NCBI RefSeq assembly: GCF_001571265.1
Contig: NZ_BCTL01000031.1
Location: 1 to 64,000 of the forward strand
Source: Cedecea neteri NBRC 105707 = ATCC 33855
Lineage (GTDB): Bacteria > Pseudomonadota > Gammaproteobacteria > Enterobacterales > Enterobacteriaceae
Direction of reading: 5' to 3'
Length of the DNA: 64,000 nucleotides
Position numbers and translations under genes: made by a program. The notes under the pieces are model-generated. The model was not told the origin of the DNA. It made no database searches and saw only the letters and a list, made by a program, of their open reading frames with translations. Numbering within the stretch: the first letter of the stretch is position 1; each line of letters starts with the position of its first letter. This document shows, in pieces, positions 52,014-61,040 of this stretch.

Positions 52014-53002
52014 ATGGCTGAAAAGTCAGAGTTTTTTTCCAGTTTCGTCGATATAGAAAAACGCCCGCACTACTCCCCTGAATGTGAAATCAGTCCTGAG
52101 AACTTCCATACACTAGTTGGTGAGTACCGATTGGATGAAGATGTTATTTGCCAGGTTAAAGGCCACAAGGGAATTTGCTATCAAAAGCATAGAAGCGGCT
52201 GGCTGGGGGTAACCAATGATGGGCTAGAAGTTCTAATCGGTGGTCACTGTGCCCGTAACTATTTCAAAGCGGATAAATCATTTGCACTTGAACGAAAGCG
52301 TGTTCGAAAAGAAATTGATAGAAAGATCGCCTTGTATAAGTTGGAAGAATATAGAAAAAATAAAATGAGTATCAGTGATGAGCTGTCATGCTTGCGACAA
52401 GAAATTATTGATACCAGAGTAAAACTCGACCAGGTTCACAAGCATTTTCCAAATGCGGTCCTTAGCTTTATTGATAGTGCTCAAAAAACTGGGAGCTGAA
52501 AATTGATGTGCAAGACGGATACGCAGATGGTGGTGTAGCTAAATGGGCGTCAGGTTCTTTGGGTAAAGTAAAGAATCTGCCATATGGCTATGAAATCATT
52601 GGGTTAATGAATAAGGTGAAGGTCCTGTCGGCTGCATATGACGAGGCATGCCAGATCAACCCTGAAGATATCAAAACACCAAAATTAAAAAAGATAATCG
52701 AAATCCTCAATGACAAAGAAGAATTTAAGAAAACCAGCTCAGCTCTACATAAAGATGTTTTTGCCTTCGTTGAGCCAAGGAATCTGGAAACTTTAATCTA
52801 CACGTGTGATGGTTACGAAGAGGAGTTCCTCGCAGCTAAAGCAATCATGGCTATAACAGGTGCGAAAGTCTCGAGCGAAGGGCATATCAATCTTCGACTG
52901 AGGCGGATAAAGGAACGTATAGAGAAACAGTTTGACGGAAAACTTGTCAGAAAAAATCAGATTTCCAATAGATTTCAGCGGCGAAACGCTTTCGTGGGTT
53001 AG
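52014..53002 (+). pseudogene. Unknown gene split by a one-base frameshift
   Basis: The first frame (52014-52499, 161 residues) ends SAQKTGS. The second frame (to 53002) is open from before that stop and reads TGELKIDVQDGYADGG across the junction. Adding one base to the GGG at 52491-52493 (or the adjacent A6) would give a single protein of about 329 residues. The first part has VICQVKGHKGICYQKH and VLIGGHCARNYF, possibly a small metal- or nucleic-acid-binding fold, then a coiled coil. No family recognised. AAGGTGGGTCA precedes the start. Real inactivation and sequencing error cannot be told apart here. Confidence 0.6.
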
Positions 53003-53027
53003 ACTCTCTCTTGATAATTTTTATAAG

Positions 53028-53054
53028 AGCCTCGTTATGTACGAGGCTTTTTTG
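53028..53054 (+). terminator. Rho-independent terminator
   Basis: The stem AGCCTCGT/ACGAGGCT has a 5-base loop and is followed by TTTTTT. It ends the transcript of the frameshifted gene 26 bp past its stop. Confidence 0.88.
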
Positions 53055-53097
53055 CCTTTAATTGGGCATACCGAAAGCCACTATTGGAGTATTTTTT

Positions 53098-53187
53098 GCT
53101 GATTGTACGTCTGGCGATCACTGCGTGGGAAGCTCTGGCGGCAGTACTTGGTGCCGGAGCGGTCGGCACACTGGCAACTCAATAAAG
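53098..53187 (+). pseudogene. C-terminal gene fragment
   Basis: A short frame reads AWEALAAVLGAGAVGTLATQ and stops at 53187. It has the look of a conserved hydrophobic C-terminus but no start. It lies directly before another broken gene and is probably part of the decayed right end of the T6SS cargo. Confidence 0.4.
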
Positions 53188-53191
53188 AATA

Positions 53192-53485
53192 ATGATGGAA
53201 CTGAAGGATTTTGATCTGGATTATATCTAGAAACGGTTACCAGAGGTGCCGGTGAGGTACAAGGGCGGCAACCCGGCCGTGAATCTCGACCTGATTATCA
53301 TGGTGTTTTTTAAAGACCGCTACACCGTCTATAGCAGCCAGTTGTATTTACCGTTGAATGGCCGCAGCGTGTGGATGCTGCTGGGGTTGGTTAAAAAATA
53401 TACGTCGCTGGCAGTGCCAGCAGCGATTAAAAAACAGACAGCACTGCTGTGTCGGCTAGTTAGCAGGGATATGCCTTTGAACTGA
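53192..53485 (+). pseudogene. Broken gene at the right border of the T6SS cargo
   Basis: Starting ATGATG at 53192, the frame reads MMELKDFDLDYI, meets TAG at 53228-53230, then continues KRLPEVPVRYKGGNPAVNLD to about 53396. There it runs into the border repeat (53408-53453), so its true 3' part is missing. It is an N-terminal fragment of an unrecognised protein, inactivated by a stop codon and truncated at the repeat. Confidence 0.5.
53408..53453. repeat. Palindromic border repeat, copy C (right side of T6SS)
   Basis: GTCGCTGGCAGTGCCAGCAG is followed by CGATTAAAAAACAGACAGC and ACTGCTGT. The core palindrome and the following CGATTAAAAA match copy B at 19826. The two sides enclose the whole T6SS cargo of about 33.6 kb. 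Confidence 0.7.
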
Positions 53486-53853
53486 GGAATGCATCGTAAG
53501 GCCGTACAGTGAGTCGCTCTGTGCTATGCCCGCAGGGCATGGAAGGCGATGCGGCTGAGCGATATTGGCCCGCAGTGATGTTGATTCGCCGAAGCCCGCT
53601 CCGCAGGGGCGGTACTGGTGGCTATGTTCCCCATTCCCTTGCGCTGCCAGACCGCCCTTACTTTTCCCGGCTTACCGGCAGTTCAGTTGCCTGGGGTCGC
53701 AGACAAGCCAAGCCCGATGCGAAGAGTTTTTGTTTTTACTGTTTTTTTCAGTGAGGGCAAAATGGGTTTTGAATTGAGCGCCTGTCGTTCTGTTTCGGAT
53801 GATAACCCTTCATCTATAGACGTATTAACGCCTTGTCAGGTAAGGGGTCCACG
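53486..53853. other. Non-coding right flank of the cargo
   Basis: These 368 bp contain small hairpins such as GCCCGCAGGGC and several open frames, but none has a ribosome-binding site or recognisable protein. It probably includes the promoter region of the PFL_4669-type gene. Confidence 0.45.
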
Positions 53854-54657
53854 ATGGCAGAAGAAAAGAACGCACAATCCAGCGCCCGGCGTGCCGGCGC
53901 GCTAAAATCATCGCTCAGCATTGAACTACATTCCGACTACGCGATCCGACTCTGGGCTGGACGCCAGGAGGAGAAACGAACAAAGGGGGAGAGGGCAGGG
54001 CGGTCAGCCATTGCCAGTATGCCGCAGGTCATCCATGCGGCGGGCAGGATCTATCAGGATTCTGCCGCCGATAATCCCTATGCGGATGCCGTGATGGTTC
54101 AGCTTGAGCAGGCGCTGACGCAGGCCTCGGCGCAAATCCAGGTGAAAGTCAGTGAACTGGAGACTGTGTTGAGTGCCATTCCGTCGCAAATTTCACTGAC
54201 CACTATCGCTTCGGTTAACCCCCTGAATATCGGCGTGTTCAGTCGCTCCCCGCTGGGTTATCGTTGCGTCTGGCTGCTGGTTGGCTATGACCAGATGGCG
54301 ATGAAAGCCTTTCAGGCGCACCATTACGGCCTGATATCCCGCCAACGGCGGGACGGCCTGCTGAATCAGGGCGGGCATCTGGTGCGCAGAATTTATGGCA
54401 TTTTGCGCAGCTGGCCGCGCGTTGACGTCACCCGGGCCGATATTCTTAACCAGACTCCACGAGGGGTTGATGCGGTGTCCCGCCTGGGAATACCCGATGA
54501 GGCCATTATGTCAGGGGCGGTTCGTTCCAGTTTCTCCCCGCCGCTTCGCGGTGTGATCCCCGCTGATGCCTTACCTGCTGTGGCAGAGACCGAAGCGAAG
54601 CGCCCCGTGGCTCAGGGTAACGGCCCGGCTGAATCATCGGATCCTGATGCATGACCG
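53854..54657 (+). CDS. ICE protein of the PFL_4669 family
   Basis: The roughly 266-residue protein fits the PFL_4669/TIGR03761 family, which in PFGI-1/SPI-7 elements lies directly before topB. Features are SLSIELHSDYAIRLWAGR near the N-terminus, IHAAGRIYQDSAADNPYADA and FSRSPLGYRCVWLLVGYDQ. Its role is unknown. The ATG at 53854 follows AAGGGGTCCACG; earlier in-frame TTG starts lack support. The TGA ends at about 54654 and overlaps topB. It is the first core gene after the T6SS cargo. Confidence 0.8.
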
Positions 54658-56649
54658 CTCAGACGCTGTACCTGTGCGAGAAGCCGTCGCAGGCTAAAGA
54701 TATTGCCCGCGTCATGGGGTTGTCACAGCGCGGCCAGGGCTATATATCCGGGCCGGGAACGACGGTGACCTGGGCTATTGGGCACCTGCTGGAAAACGCG
54801 CCACCCGATGCGTACGGTGAACAGTATGGTTCGCCCTGGAAAGCGGAGTCTTTACCTGTTCTTCCCCCGCGCTGGAAAATGGTCGTCAAGAAAGACACGG
54901 CGGATCAGTTTGCGGTGATTAATAAATTGCTTAAACAGGTGGATGCAGTGGTGATCGCTACTGATGCTGACCGGGAAGGCGAGGTCATTGCCCGTGAATT
55001 GCTGGATCACTGCCAGTTTTCGGGGGGAGTAAAGAGACTGTGGTTGTCAGCGCTGGACGAAGCCAGCGTCAGGCGGGCCCTCGACAACCTGCTGCCCGGT
55101 GATAAAACGGCGTTGCTTTATCAGGCGGGTCTTGGCCGCTCGCAGGCGGACTGGCTCGTCGGCATGAACATGACCCGTCTGTATACCGTTAAAGCCCGCG
55201 AACTGGGTTTTGGTGACGTGCTTTCTGTCGGGCGGGTGCAGACCCCCACACTCGCCCTGGTGGTGCGCCGGGACAATGAGATTGCAAATTTTGTCCCCAT
55301 CCCCTTCTGGCAGGTGTTGGCGCAGCTTGAAAAGGACGGGGTGCGCTTCCGGGCGGCCTGGGTCCCGGCGGCCAGCTACTGCGACGACGAGAGGCGCTGC
55401 GTGCAGCAATCCGTCGCGCAGGCCGTGGCGCAGCTGTGTCGCCAGACGGGAAGCGCGGTGGTGACCGGGGTGGTCAGGAAGCGGGAGAAAACACCGGCTC
55501 CGCTGGGGTTTGACCTTGGCACGCTGCAGGAGGTTTGCTCCCGGAAATGGGGCATGGGCGCGAATCAGGTGTTGGGCATTGCGCAGGCGCTGTATGAGAC
55601 CCACAAGGTTACCACCTACCCGCGCACCGACTGCGGGTATCTGCCGGTCTCGATGCGCGGGGAGGTCCCGGCGGTGATGGCTGCCCTGGTAAAAACTGAC
55701 CCGGCCATAGCCCCGGTGGTAGCCACCCTTGACCAGGCATTTGTGTCGCGTATCTGGAACGATAAAAAAATCACCGCCCACCACGCCATCATTCCCACCC
55801 GCCAGGCATGCGATATGGCGGCGCTGTCGGAGGAAGAGCGGAAGGTGTATCAGCTGATTCGCCAGCACTATCTGGCGCAGTTCCTGCCCCTGCAGGAGAC
55901 GGACATTACCGACGCCACGTTCAACATCGGCGGCCAGCTGTTCCGCACCCGGGGCCGGGTGGAGGTGGTGCCTGGGTGGCGTGTGCTGTTTGCCGCTGAT
56001 AAGGCGCAGCCAGGTGACACCCCTGCCCGCGTTGAGTCAGTCTGCTGTCTGCCGGGTCACCGGGGCTGAGGTGAAGGCGCAGCAGACCCGACCGCCGCAG
56101 CCGTTTACCGAGGGCACCCTGATTGCGGCGATGAAGAACGCGGCCAGCTACGTGACGGACCCGCAGCTGAAAAAAGTCCTGCGCGACAATGCGGGCCTCG
56201 GGACCGAGGCCACGCGGGCGAACCTGCTGGAGACGCTGTTTAAGCGAGAGTATCTGGTGAAAAAGGGCAAAACGGTTATTTCCACTCCGCTCGCGCGGGA
56301 GTTGATTGCTGCCCTGCCGGAGACGCTGACCAGCCCGGGGATGACCGCCCTGTGGGAGCAGTCGCTGGACGATATCGCACAGGGGCAGATGACGCTGGCG
56401 GCGTTTATGCAGAAGCAGGTGCAGTGGACGTCACATCTTGTCGAGCGGGGTCGCACTCAGGCCATCAGCCTGACCCCGCCGGTCACCCCGCCGTGCCCGG
56501 TCTGCGGGGGGATGACCCGAAAACGTCAGGGGAAAAAAGGGGATTTCTACAGTTGTGCGAAATACCCTGAGTGCAAGGGCGTGGCGAATGCGCAGGGCAG
56601 TAAACCCTGTGGGAAGGGGAAAGGGCGTAAAAAGGCTTCAGGAACCTGA
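54651..56649 (+). pseudogene. topB: DNA topoisomerase III TopB, frameshifted
   Basis: The N-terminal part has a TOPRIM domain (YLCEKPSQAKDIARVMG; ATDADREGEV), the type IA core and active-site Tyr in TTYPRTDCGYL. This frame stops at 56069. The next frame carries the expected continuation (PLPALSQSAVCRVTGAEV; TRPPQPFTEGTLIAAM) through the C-terminal zinc ribbon (CPVCGG...CAKYPEC) to 56649. One missing C in the CCCC run at 56020-56023 explains the break; restored, the protein would be about 665 residues, normal for TopB. As read, the product lacks part of the type IA core and the zinc ribbon. Sequencing error is possible. Confidence 0.85.
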
Positions 56650-56921
56650 CCTGCCGGAAATCTTTCACCCTGGCCGTTGGCTACCCGGTAGCGCGGGCGG
56701 ACAGCGTTGTGATAGGGTGACAGGGCTTTGATGTACACACCCCCGCCACTGCGGGGCGGACGGGCCACTTAACGGGCTGGTCTGGCCGACAGTGCGGCAG
56801 TCCGCCCCTCACATCCGGTGGGGCTGCAAGGCGCAGACGCTCCGTGAAAAACGCGCCGGGAGCCTGAGAACCTCCCCGGAGTCACGCTGAACACATACCC
56901 CTGGTCCCGGTGTGGGCCCCG

Positions 56922-56953
56922 CGGCACTGCTGATACGCAGTGCCGTTTTTATT
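56922..56953 (+). terminator. Terminator-like hairpin in the topB-DUF3577 gap
   Basis: A perfect 9-bp stem (CGGCACTGC/GCAGTGCCG) has a 6-base loop, followed by TTTTTATTTT. It would end topB transcripts, or act as an attenuator for the downstream genes. Confidence 0.75.
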
Positions 56954-57047
56954 TTCGGGGAACAATACCGAGTTTACCTGGCCCGTGTCGTTGACAGCCG
57001 AGGTGACAGGTTTAAAAATAAGCAGGCTTATCCGTTGTCTCACGACA

Positions 57048-57139
57048 ACCAGCCAATGCTTCCGTAACCTGAGAGAAGCGCCTTCGGGTGGTTACCAGCC
57101 AATGTTTCACCGATCTGAGAGAAACGCCTTCGGGTGATC
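57048..57139. repeat. Two tandem 46-bp repeats
   Basis: Unit 1 (57048-57093) and unit 2 (57094-57139) both begin ACCAGCCAATG, share CTGAGAGAA, and end CGCCTTCGGGTG plus four bases. A partial third, CAGCCTGAAAGAGGCAGCC, follows. CGCCTTCGGGTG can fold as a UUCG-type hairpin in RNA. The repeats could be iterons or protein-binding sites for replication or partition. Confidence 0.6.
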
Positions 57140-57353
57140 AAATCGCCTCGCAGCCTGAAAGAGGCAGCCAGTATTCTGGCGGTACATCCGTTTACCCTTT
57201 GAGAACGGATATCACCCCAACCGGTGATGAAGGTTCCCTTTTACCATTCAGCCCTGTCAGCGCCCCGGCCCTGACACCCCGACGGGAAACCATTTCCCGC
57301 CAGGGAAGATGCGTTTCTCTGCCGAGCCTTTTTTAACCACGGAGAAACACATC

Positions 57354-57842
57354 ATGACTGCCACGACCCAACAACCGCAATCCACCACCCCTGCTCAGTC
57401 TCCGCGAAGCGACTACTTCAACCTGAATATCAAAGGGCTGGGTTATCTGAGCAATATCCGCCAGGTGAGCGCCCAGACCGGGACGTTTATCAGCTGTGTG
57501 ATCAACGCGCTCAGCGGGGCCACCGACAATCCGTCCTACGTGCGCTTTGACGTCACCGTGGCCGGAAAGGAGGCCAGCAGCCTTATCAACCGATGTCAGA
57601 AAGCGGTGGATGAGGACAAAAAGGTGCTACTGGGGTTCACGCTCAGCCACCCCTCGACGGATATCTTCACACTGAACAAGGGCGAACATGCCGGCGAACA
57701 GCGCGTCAGCCTCAAGGCCCGCCTGATCAAGGTGGACTGGGTAAAAATCGGCCAAGAGATGGTCTTTAAAGCCGAGAAGTCTGACTCCCTGCCGCCCCAG
57801 AATGGCGCGGCGCAGCCGTCCTACGCAGAGAACTCATTCTGA
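57354..57842 (+). CDS. STY4534-like ICE replication-associated protein (DUF3577)
   Basis: The 162-residue protein belongs to the DUF3577 group found next to ssb in SPI-7-type elements. Motifs are YFNLNIKGLGYLSNIRQV, FISCVINALSGATDNPSYVRFDVTV and VLLGFTLSHPSTDIFTL. The beta-rich pattern suggests an OB-like single-stranded DNA-binding fold, but this is inference. GGAGAAACACATC precedes the ATG at 57354. Confidence 0.8.
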   Translation: MTATTQQPQSTTPAQSPRSDYFNLNIKGLGYLSNIRQVSAQTGTFISCVINALSGATDNPSYVRFDVTVAGKEASSLINRCQKAVDEDKKVLLGFTLSHPSTDIFTLNKGEHAGEQRVSLKARLIKVDWVKIGQEMVFKAEKSDSLPPQNGAAQPSYAENSF

Positions 57843-57919
57843 GCGGCTTTCATCCTTAACTCACCTGAATAACAGACCTTCCGTCAGGGCGGTCTGTTTT
57901 CTTATGAAGGAAATCTTCG

Positions 57920-58123
57920 ATGATGCATTCAACGGGCATTCTGGCCGCCGCGTCAGGTTTTCACTTACCTTTGCAAATTCTCCGCAGTAGCCGTGGCTAT
58001 TACATCGGCACCGTAAATGATGCGGGCCCGGTCTCCCGCGAATCTGAAGAATATTTCAGAACGCGTCAGGCCGCAGAGCAGGCACTGCAGGGCAGTACCT
58101 GGACGCAGCGCCAGGGGGCATAA
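57920..58123 (+). CDS. Small ICE protein of unknown function
   Basis: The 67-residue protein has a conserved-looking core ([38 protein letters not shown]) that reads like a small beta-hairpin plus helix, but I cannot name a family. GAAGGAAATCTTCG precedes the start, and it lies 14 bp before ssb, so it is probably co-transcribed. Confidence 0.65.
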   Translation: MMHSTGILAAASGFHLPLQILRSSRGYYIGTVNDAGPVSRESEEYFRTRQAAEQALQGSTWTQRQGA

Positions 58124-58137
58124 AGGAGAACTGACTA

Positions 58138-58688
58138 TGACATCGCGCGGCGTAAACAAAGTGTTATTACTCGGGTATCTTGGGCAGGATCCGGAGGTGC
58201 GCGGGTTACCGGGCGGAGGTTGTGTGGCCACCCTGTCCCTGGCGACCTCTGATACCTGGCGGGATAAAGCCACCGGTGAGCAAAGAGAAAAGACGGAGTG
58301 GCACCGGGTGGTGATTTTCAACAAGCTGGCCGAAGTGGCCGGCGAATATCTGCGCAAGGGCGCTCAGGTGTATATTGAGGGCGCGCTGCAGACGCGAAAA
58401 TGGCAGGATAAGTCCGGTCAGGATCGCTACACGACGGAGATTATCGTCAATACCGGTGGCACAATGCAGATGCTGGGTGGCCGCCCGGCCGGCTCACCGG
58501 CACAACCGACCCGTGGTGAGCAGGGCAAACCCCAACAGGCAGGCCTGCTTGGATCGGGGCCAGTCACATCCGGCACGGTGTCAACGCCGTCGGGTATCAG
58601 TGCGGGTGCACCGATGGATTTTGACGACGACATCCCTTTTATGGGGTTCGGATATGGCATGGCGCAGTCAGCAGTATACTGCCTGTAA
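58138..58688 (+). CDS. ssb: Single-stranded DNA-binding protein of the ICE
   Basis: The 183-residue SSB has an N-terminal OB domain (about 1-110; [39 protein letters not shown]) and a Pro/Gly/Ser-rich linker. The acidic tip MDFDDDIPF recruits replication partners in canonical SSB. Here the tip is not terminal: 15 more residues (starting MGFGYG) follow. SSB protects transferred single strands and supports replication of the element. AAAGGAGAACTG precedes the ATG. The frame is open upstream, but that part overlaps the previous gene. Confidence 0.92.
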
Positions 58689-58833
58689 GGCGTACCGCTG
58701 ATGGGCGCGACCGTACGCGAACTGACCACGGTCGGAAGTATGCAGAAAAAAGGGTTTTTTATGCCGATGACTTCACTCCATTGTGCATACCTTCGGTCGT
58801 ATATCTCATGCCTGAAGGTCTGATTCATTACTT

Positions 58834-58860
58834 ACGCTGACGTCAGTCAGCGTTTTTTTT
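58834..58860 (+). terminator. Rho-independent terminator after ssb
   Basis: The stem ACGCTGAC/GTCAGCGT has a 4-base loop and is followed by seven or more T. It separates the ssb unit from the pilL-traD conjugation operon. Confidence 0.88.
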
Positions 58861-58949
58861 GCCCGCGTAAAATAGAGTTGTTAATTGAGGGGCCCCTGTG
58901 GGCACCGCAGAGTGAGGCCTGTTTTTCACTGAACAGGATACCCTTCTCT

Positions 58950-59603
58950 ATGGCTCACCCGATACGCCCCGTCGCCGCCACGCTCGCGCTCATCCTGCTG
59001 GCGGGCTGCCATGTTCCCCAGCCCCTTCAGTCCCGTGCCCCGGCAGCGCCCCTGCCTTCGGTGACCGTCACGCGCAACGTCCGGCCGCTTGTGGCGGACA
59101 GCGAAGAACTGACCCCGGAAGTGGTGCGCTATGACCGATACCTGCTGGTCAGTACCGATCCGGAGGCGACGCAGCGTGACCCACTCGCCCAGATTATTGA
59201 TATCCGCATTCCGGCGTCCCTGCACCCGACCATCGCGGATGCGCTGCGCTATGCCCTGCGCCAGTCCGGCTATGCGCTTTGTGCCGCGGGGCCTGCCAAC
59301 GGCGTGCTCTACCGCCAGCCGCTGCCGGGCGTGCAGTATCAACTGGGGCCCATGCGGCTGCGCACTGCCCTGCAGGTGATGGCTGGACCGGCCTGGCAGG
59401 TGGAGGTGGACGACGTGCAGCGCGTGGTCTGTCACAGCCTGCGCGATGGCTATCAGCTGCCCGCGACACAACTGGCCCCGGCTCCGGCCGTTGTGCCTGT
59501 GCCGGTTCATCCCGTGCCAGCAGGGCTGCCGGTAACTCATCTTCTGCCTGCGCGACCTCAACTTCAGCAGACCCGCCCGCACACACGTTGGCTGACAAAA
59601 TGA
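58950..59603 (+). CDS. pilL: PilL-type lipoprotein of the ICE conjugation/pilus cluster
   Basis: The 217-residue protein has a lipobox signal ALILLAGC and then VVRYDRYLLVSTDPEATQRDPLAQIIDIRIP and MRLRTALQVMAGPAWQVEVD. This matches the N-terminal PilL domain of PFGI-1-type elements (TIGR03748, from memory). In relatives it begins the type IV pilus or mating-pair operon. Here no further pil genes follow; conjugation proteins come next, so only the PilL-like first gene is present. It overlaps the next gene by 4 bp. Confidence 0.78.
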   Translation: MAHPIRPVAATLALILLAGCHVPQPLQSRAPAAPLPSVTVTRNVRPLVADSEELTPEVVRYDRYLLVSTDPEATQRDPLAQIIDIRIPASLHPTIADALRYALRQSGYALCAAGPANGVLYRQPLPGVQYQLGPMRLRTALQVMAGPAWQVEVDDVQRVVCHSLRDGYQLPATQLAPAPAVVPVPVHPVPAGLPVTHLLPARPQLQQTRPHTRWLTK

Positions 59604-60316
59604 GCGACCTGATCCCCTTATCTCCGGCAGTGAAGCCCCAGTCCCGCAGTCTCTGGCGTGTCGCCGGTATCAGCCTGGTGACCCTGACGCTTCTGGTCAC
59701 CGGCGGCGTGACGCTGCACGCCCTGTCCCAGCAGGCCACACGGCTGGCCCGGCTGGAGGCGACGCAAAGCACATTCCCCCCCCGCGAGGCCCTGTCCTTG
59801 CTGCAGGCCTCGTTTTCGGCGCAGACAACGCGCACCGGGGCACTGGAGGCCCGCCTGAACCAGGTGACGGGGGAGATGACCTCGCTGGCGCGTCGTCCGC
59901 AGACCGCGCCGGAGATGGCCGCGCAGATAGCGCAGCTTCGCCAGGAGGAGCAGGCGCTCAGTGACCGGGTGGCACATCTGCAGGCCTCTCCGGCATCTGT
60001 CCCTGTGCCTGCGAAGGTTCAGGTCATGCCACACCCTCAGACTGTCGCTGCCCGTCCGGAGACAAAACCCGCTCCCCGCGCCCGCAAGGGGCGGTCCATC
60101 CTGGCACAGTCAGCCCCCTTCGTGCTGACCGGTACCGAACGGCGCGGGGCACGGCTGCTGGCGGCGGTGGCTCCCCGTGGTTTTGACCACTTGTCGCAGG
60201 TGCAACTGACGGGCCCCGGCGAGACCTTTATGGGCTGGGTGCTGGTTGAGGTTGACCCGCATCAGGCGCAGTTCTGTTCCGGCCAGCGCCGGTTAACCCT
60301 GAAAAGTGAGCAATGA
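59600..60316 (+). CDS. ICE inner-membrane protein with coiled coil
   Basis: The 238-residue protein has one transmembrane helix at about 20-42 (VAGISLVTLTLLVTGGV), a coiled coil at about 45-130 (LRQEEQALSDRVAHLQ), a Pro/Lys/Arg-rich hinge, and a compact beta-rich C-terminal domain (SAPFVLTGTERRGARLLAAVAP). A periplasm-spanning pilus- or mating-complex protein is likely. ATG overlaps the pilL stop (ATGA). Not assigned to a named family with confidence. Confidence 0.7.
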   Translation: MSDLIPLSPAVKPQSRSLWRVAGISLVTLTLLVTGGVTLHALSQQATRLARLEATQSTFPPREALSLLQASFSAQTTRTGALEARLNQVTGEMTSLARRPQTAPEMAAQIAQLRQEEQALSDRVAHLQASPASVPVPAKVQVMPHPQTVAARPETKPAPRARKGRSILAQSAPFVLTGTERRGARLLAAVAPRGFDHLSQVQLTGPGETFMGWVLVEVDPHQAQFCSGQRRLTLKSEQ

Positions 60317-60317
60317 G

Positions 60318-61040
60318 ATGAGGATGAAATACTCTCGTTCTGTCGGCTTGGCTGGCCTGTTGCTGTGCGGGAGCGTTAACGCGACCTTTGCCGCAGCGCA
60401 GCCGTCCGCGGTTGAGAACAGCCGCATGACCCGGACGCAGGTGCAGGCGGCAACGCAGCAGGCCGGACAGTGGGGCCTGAGCCCGGAGACAATGCAGCGC
60501 TACCGGGACCTGATGGCGGGGCCGCGCGGTATCCAGTCTCCGGGGCTGGACCCGCTCTCGGTGCTGGGGATTGAGGCCCGGAGCGATGCCGAGCGGCGGG
60601 AGTACGCCGACAAATGGGTGAGGGCCGAATTTGCCCGCACGGAGAAAGAGCTGCGTTTTCAGCGGGAAGTGAACGCCGCCTGGCAGCGGCTCTACCCGCA
60701 GGTGCTACCGGTCAGCATAGGCAGCTCAGCGGGGATTACCCACGACACCGGGGGCCGGCTGGCGCTGTTTGTCCGGGCGAAGGACTGCACGCAGTGCGAT
60801 GCCCGGCTGGCGGCGGTGCTGGCCGACCCCCGGCCGGTGGACATTTACCTGGTGGACAGCCGGGGAGATGACGCCGTGCTGCGCCAGTGGGCGGGGGCGC
60901 ACCGTATCCCGCCGGAGCGGGTACGCCAGCATTCGATGACGCTCAACCACGGCGGCGGGCTCTGGATGCGGGTGGGAAACGGCCTGATGCCGGTGGTACT
61001 GCAGCAGGAGAGTGACGGATGGCATATCGCCGCGTACTGA
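60318..61040 (+). CDS. ICE conjugation protein, PFL_4693 family
   Basis: The 240-residue exported protein (signal peptide to about residue 26) has the family core WGLSPETMQRYRDLMAGPRG, QSPGLDPLSVLGIEARSDAER and AAWQRLYPQVLPV, followed by a thioredoxin-like half with CTQCDARLAAVL. This fits the PFL_4693/TIGR03759 proteins of PFGI-1-type ICEs. Starts at 60306 (GTG), 60318 and 60324 are all in frame; the ribosome-binding site does not decide among them. It overlaps the transglycosylase gene by 22 bp. Confidence 0.8.
   Translation: MRMKYSRSVGLAGLLLCGSVNATFAAAQPSAVENSRMTRTQVQAATQQAGQWGLSPETMQRYRDLMAGPRGIQSPGLDPLSVLGIEARSDAERREYADKWVRAEFARTEKELRFQREVNAAWQRLYPQVLPVSIGSSAGITHDTGGRLALFVRAKDCTQCDARLAAVLADPRPVDIYLVDSRGDDAVLRQWAGAHRIPPERVRQHSMTLNHGGGLWMRVGNGLMPVVLQQESDGWHIAAY

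Larger units (their letters stand above)
56650..57353. other. 704-bp structured non-coding region between topB and the DUF3577 gene
   Basis: No convincing gene. It is rich in inverted repeats: GGGGCGGAC (56753-56761) with GTCCGCCCC (56800-56808), a terminator-like hairpin at 56922-56953, and two 46-bp tandem repeats at 57048-57139. It could encode a structured leader RNA, a partition or replication site, or part of an origin. None is proven. Confidence 0.5.

Noticed and set aside
53509..53754. 81-codon frame between the border repeat and the PFL_4669-type gene
   Set aside because: Composition and low similarity to real proteins suggest chance coding in a hairpin-rich spacer; no ribosome-binding site.
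57088..57336. Open frame across the tandem 46-bp repeats
   Set aside because: It runs through repeats and structured DNA and has no plausible start signal.
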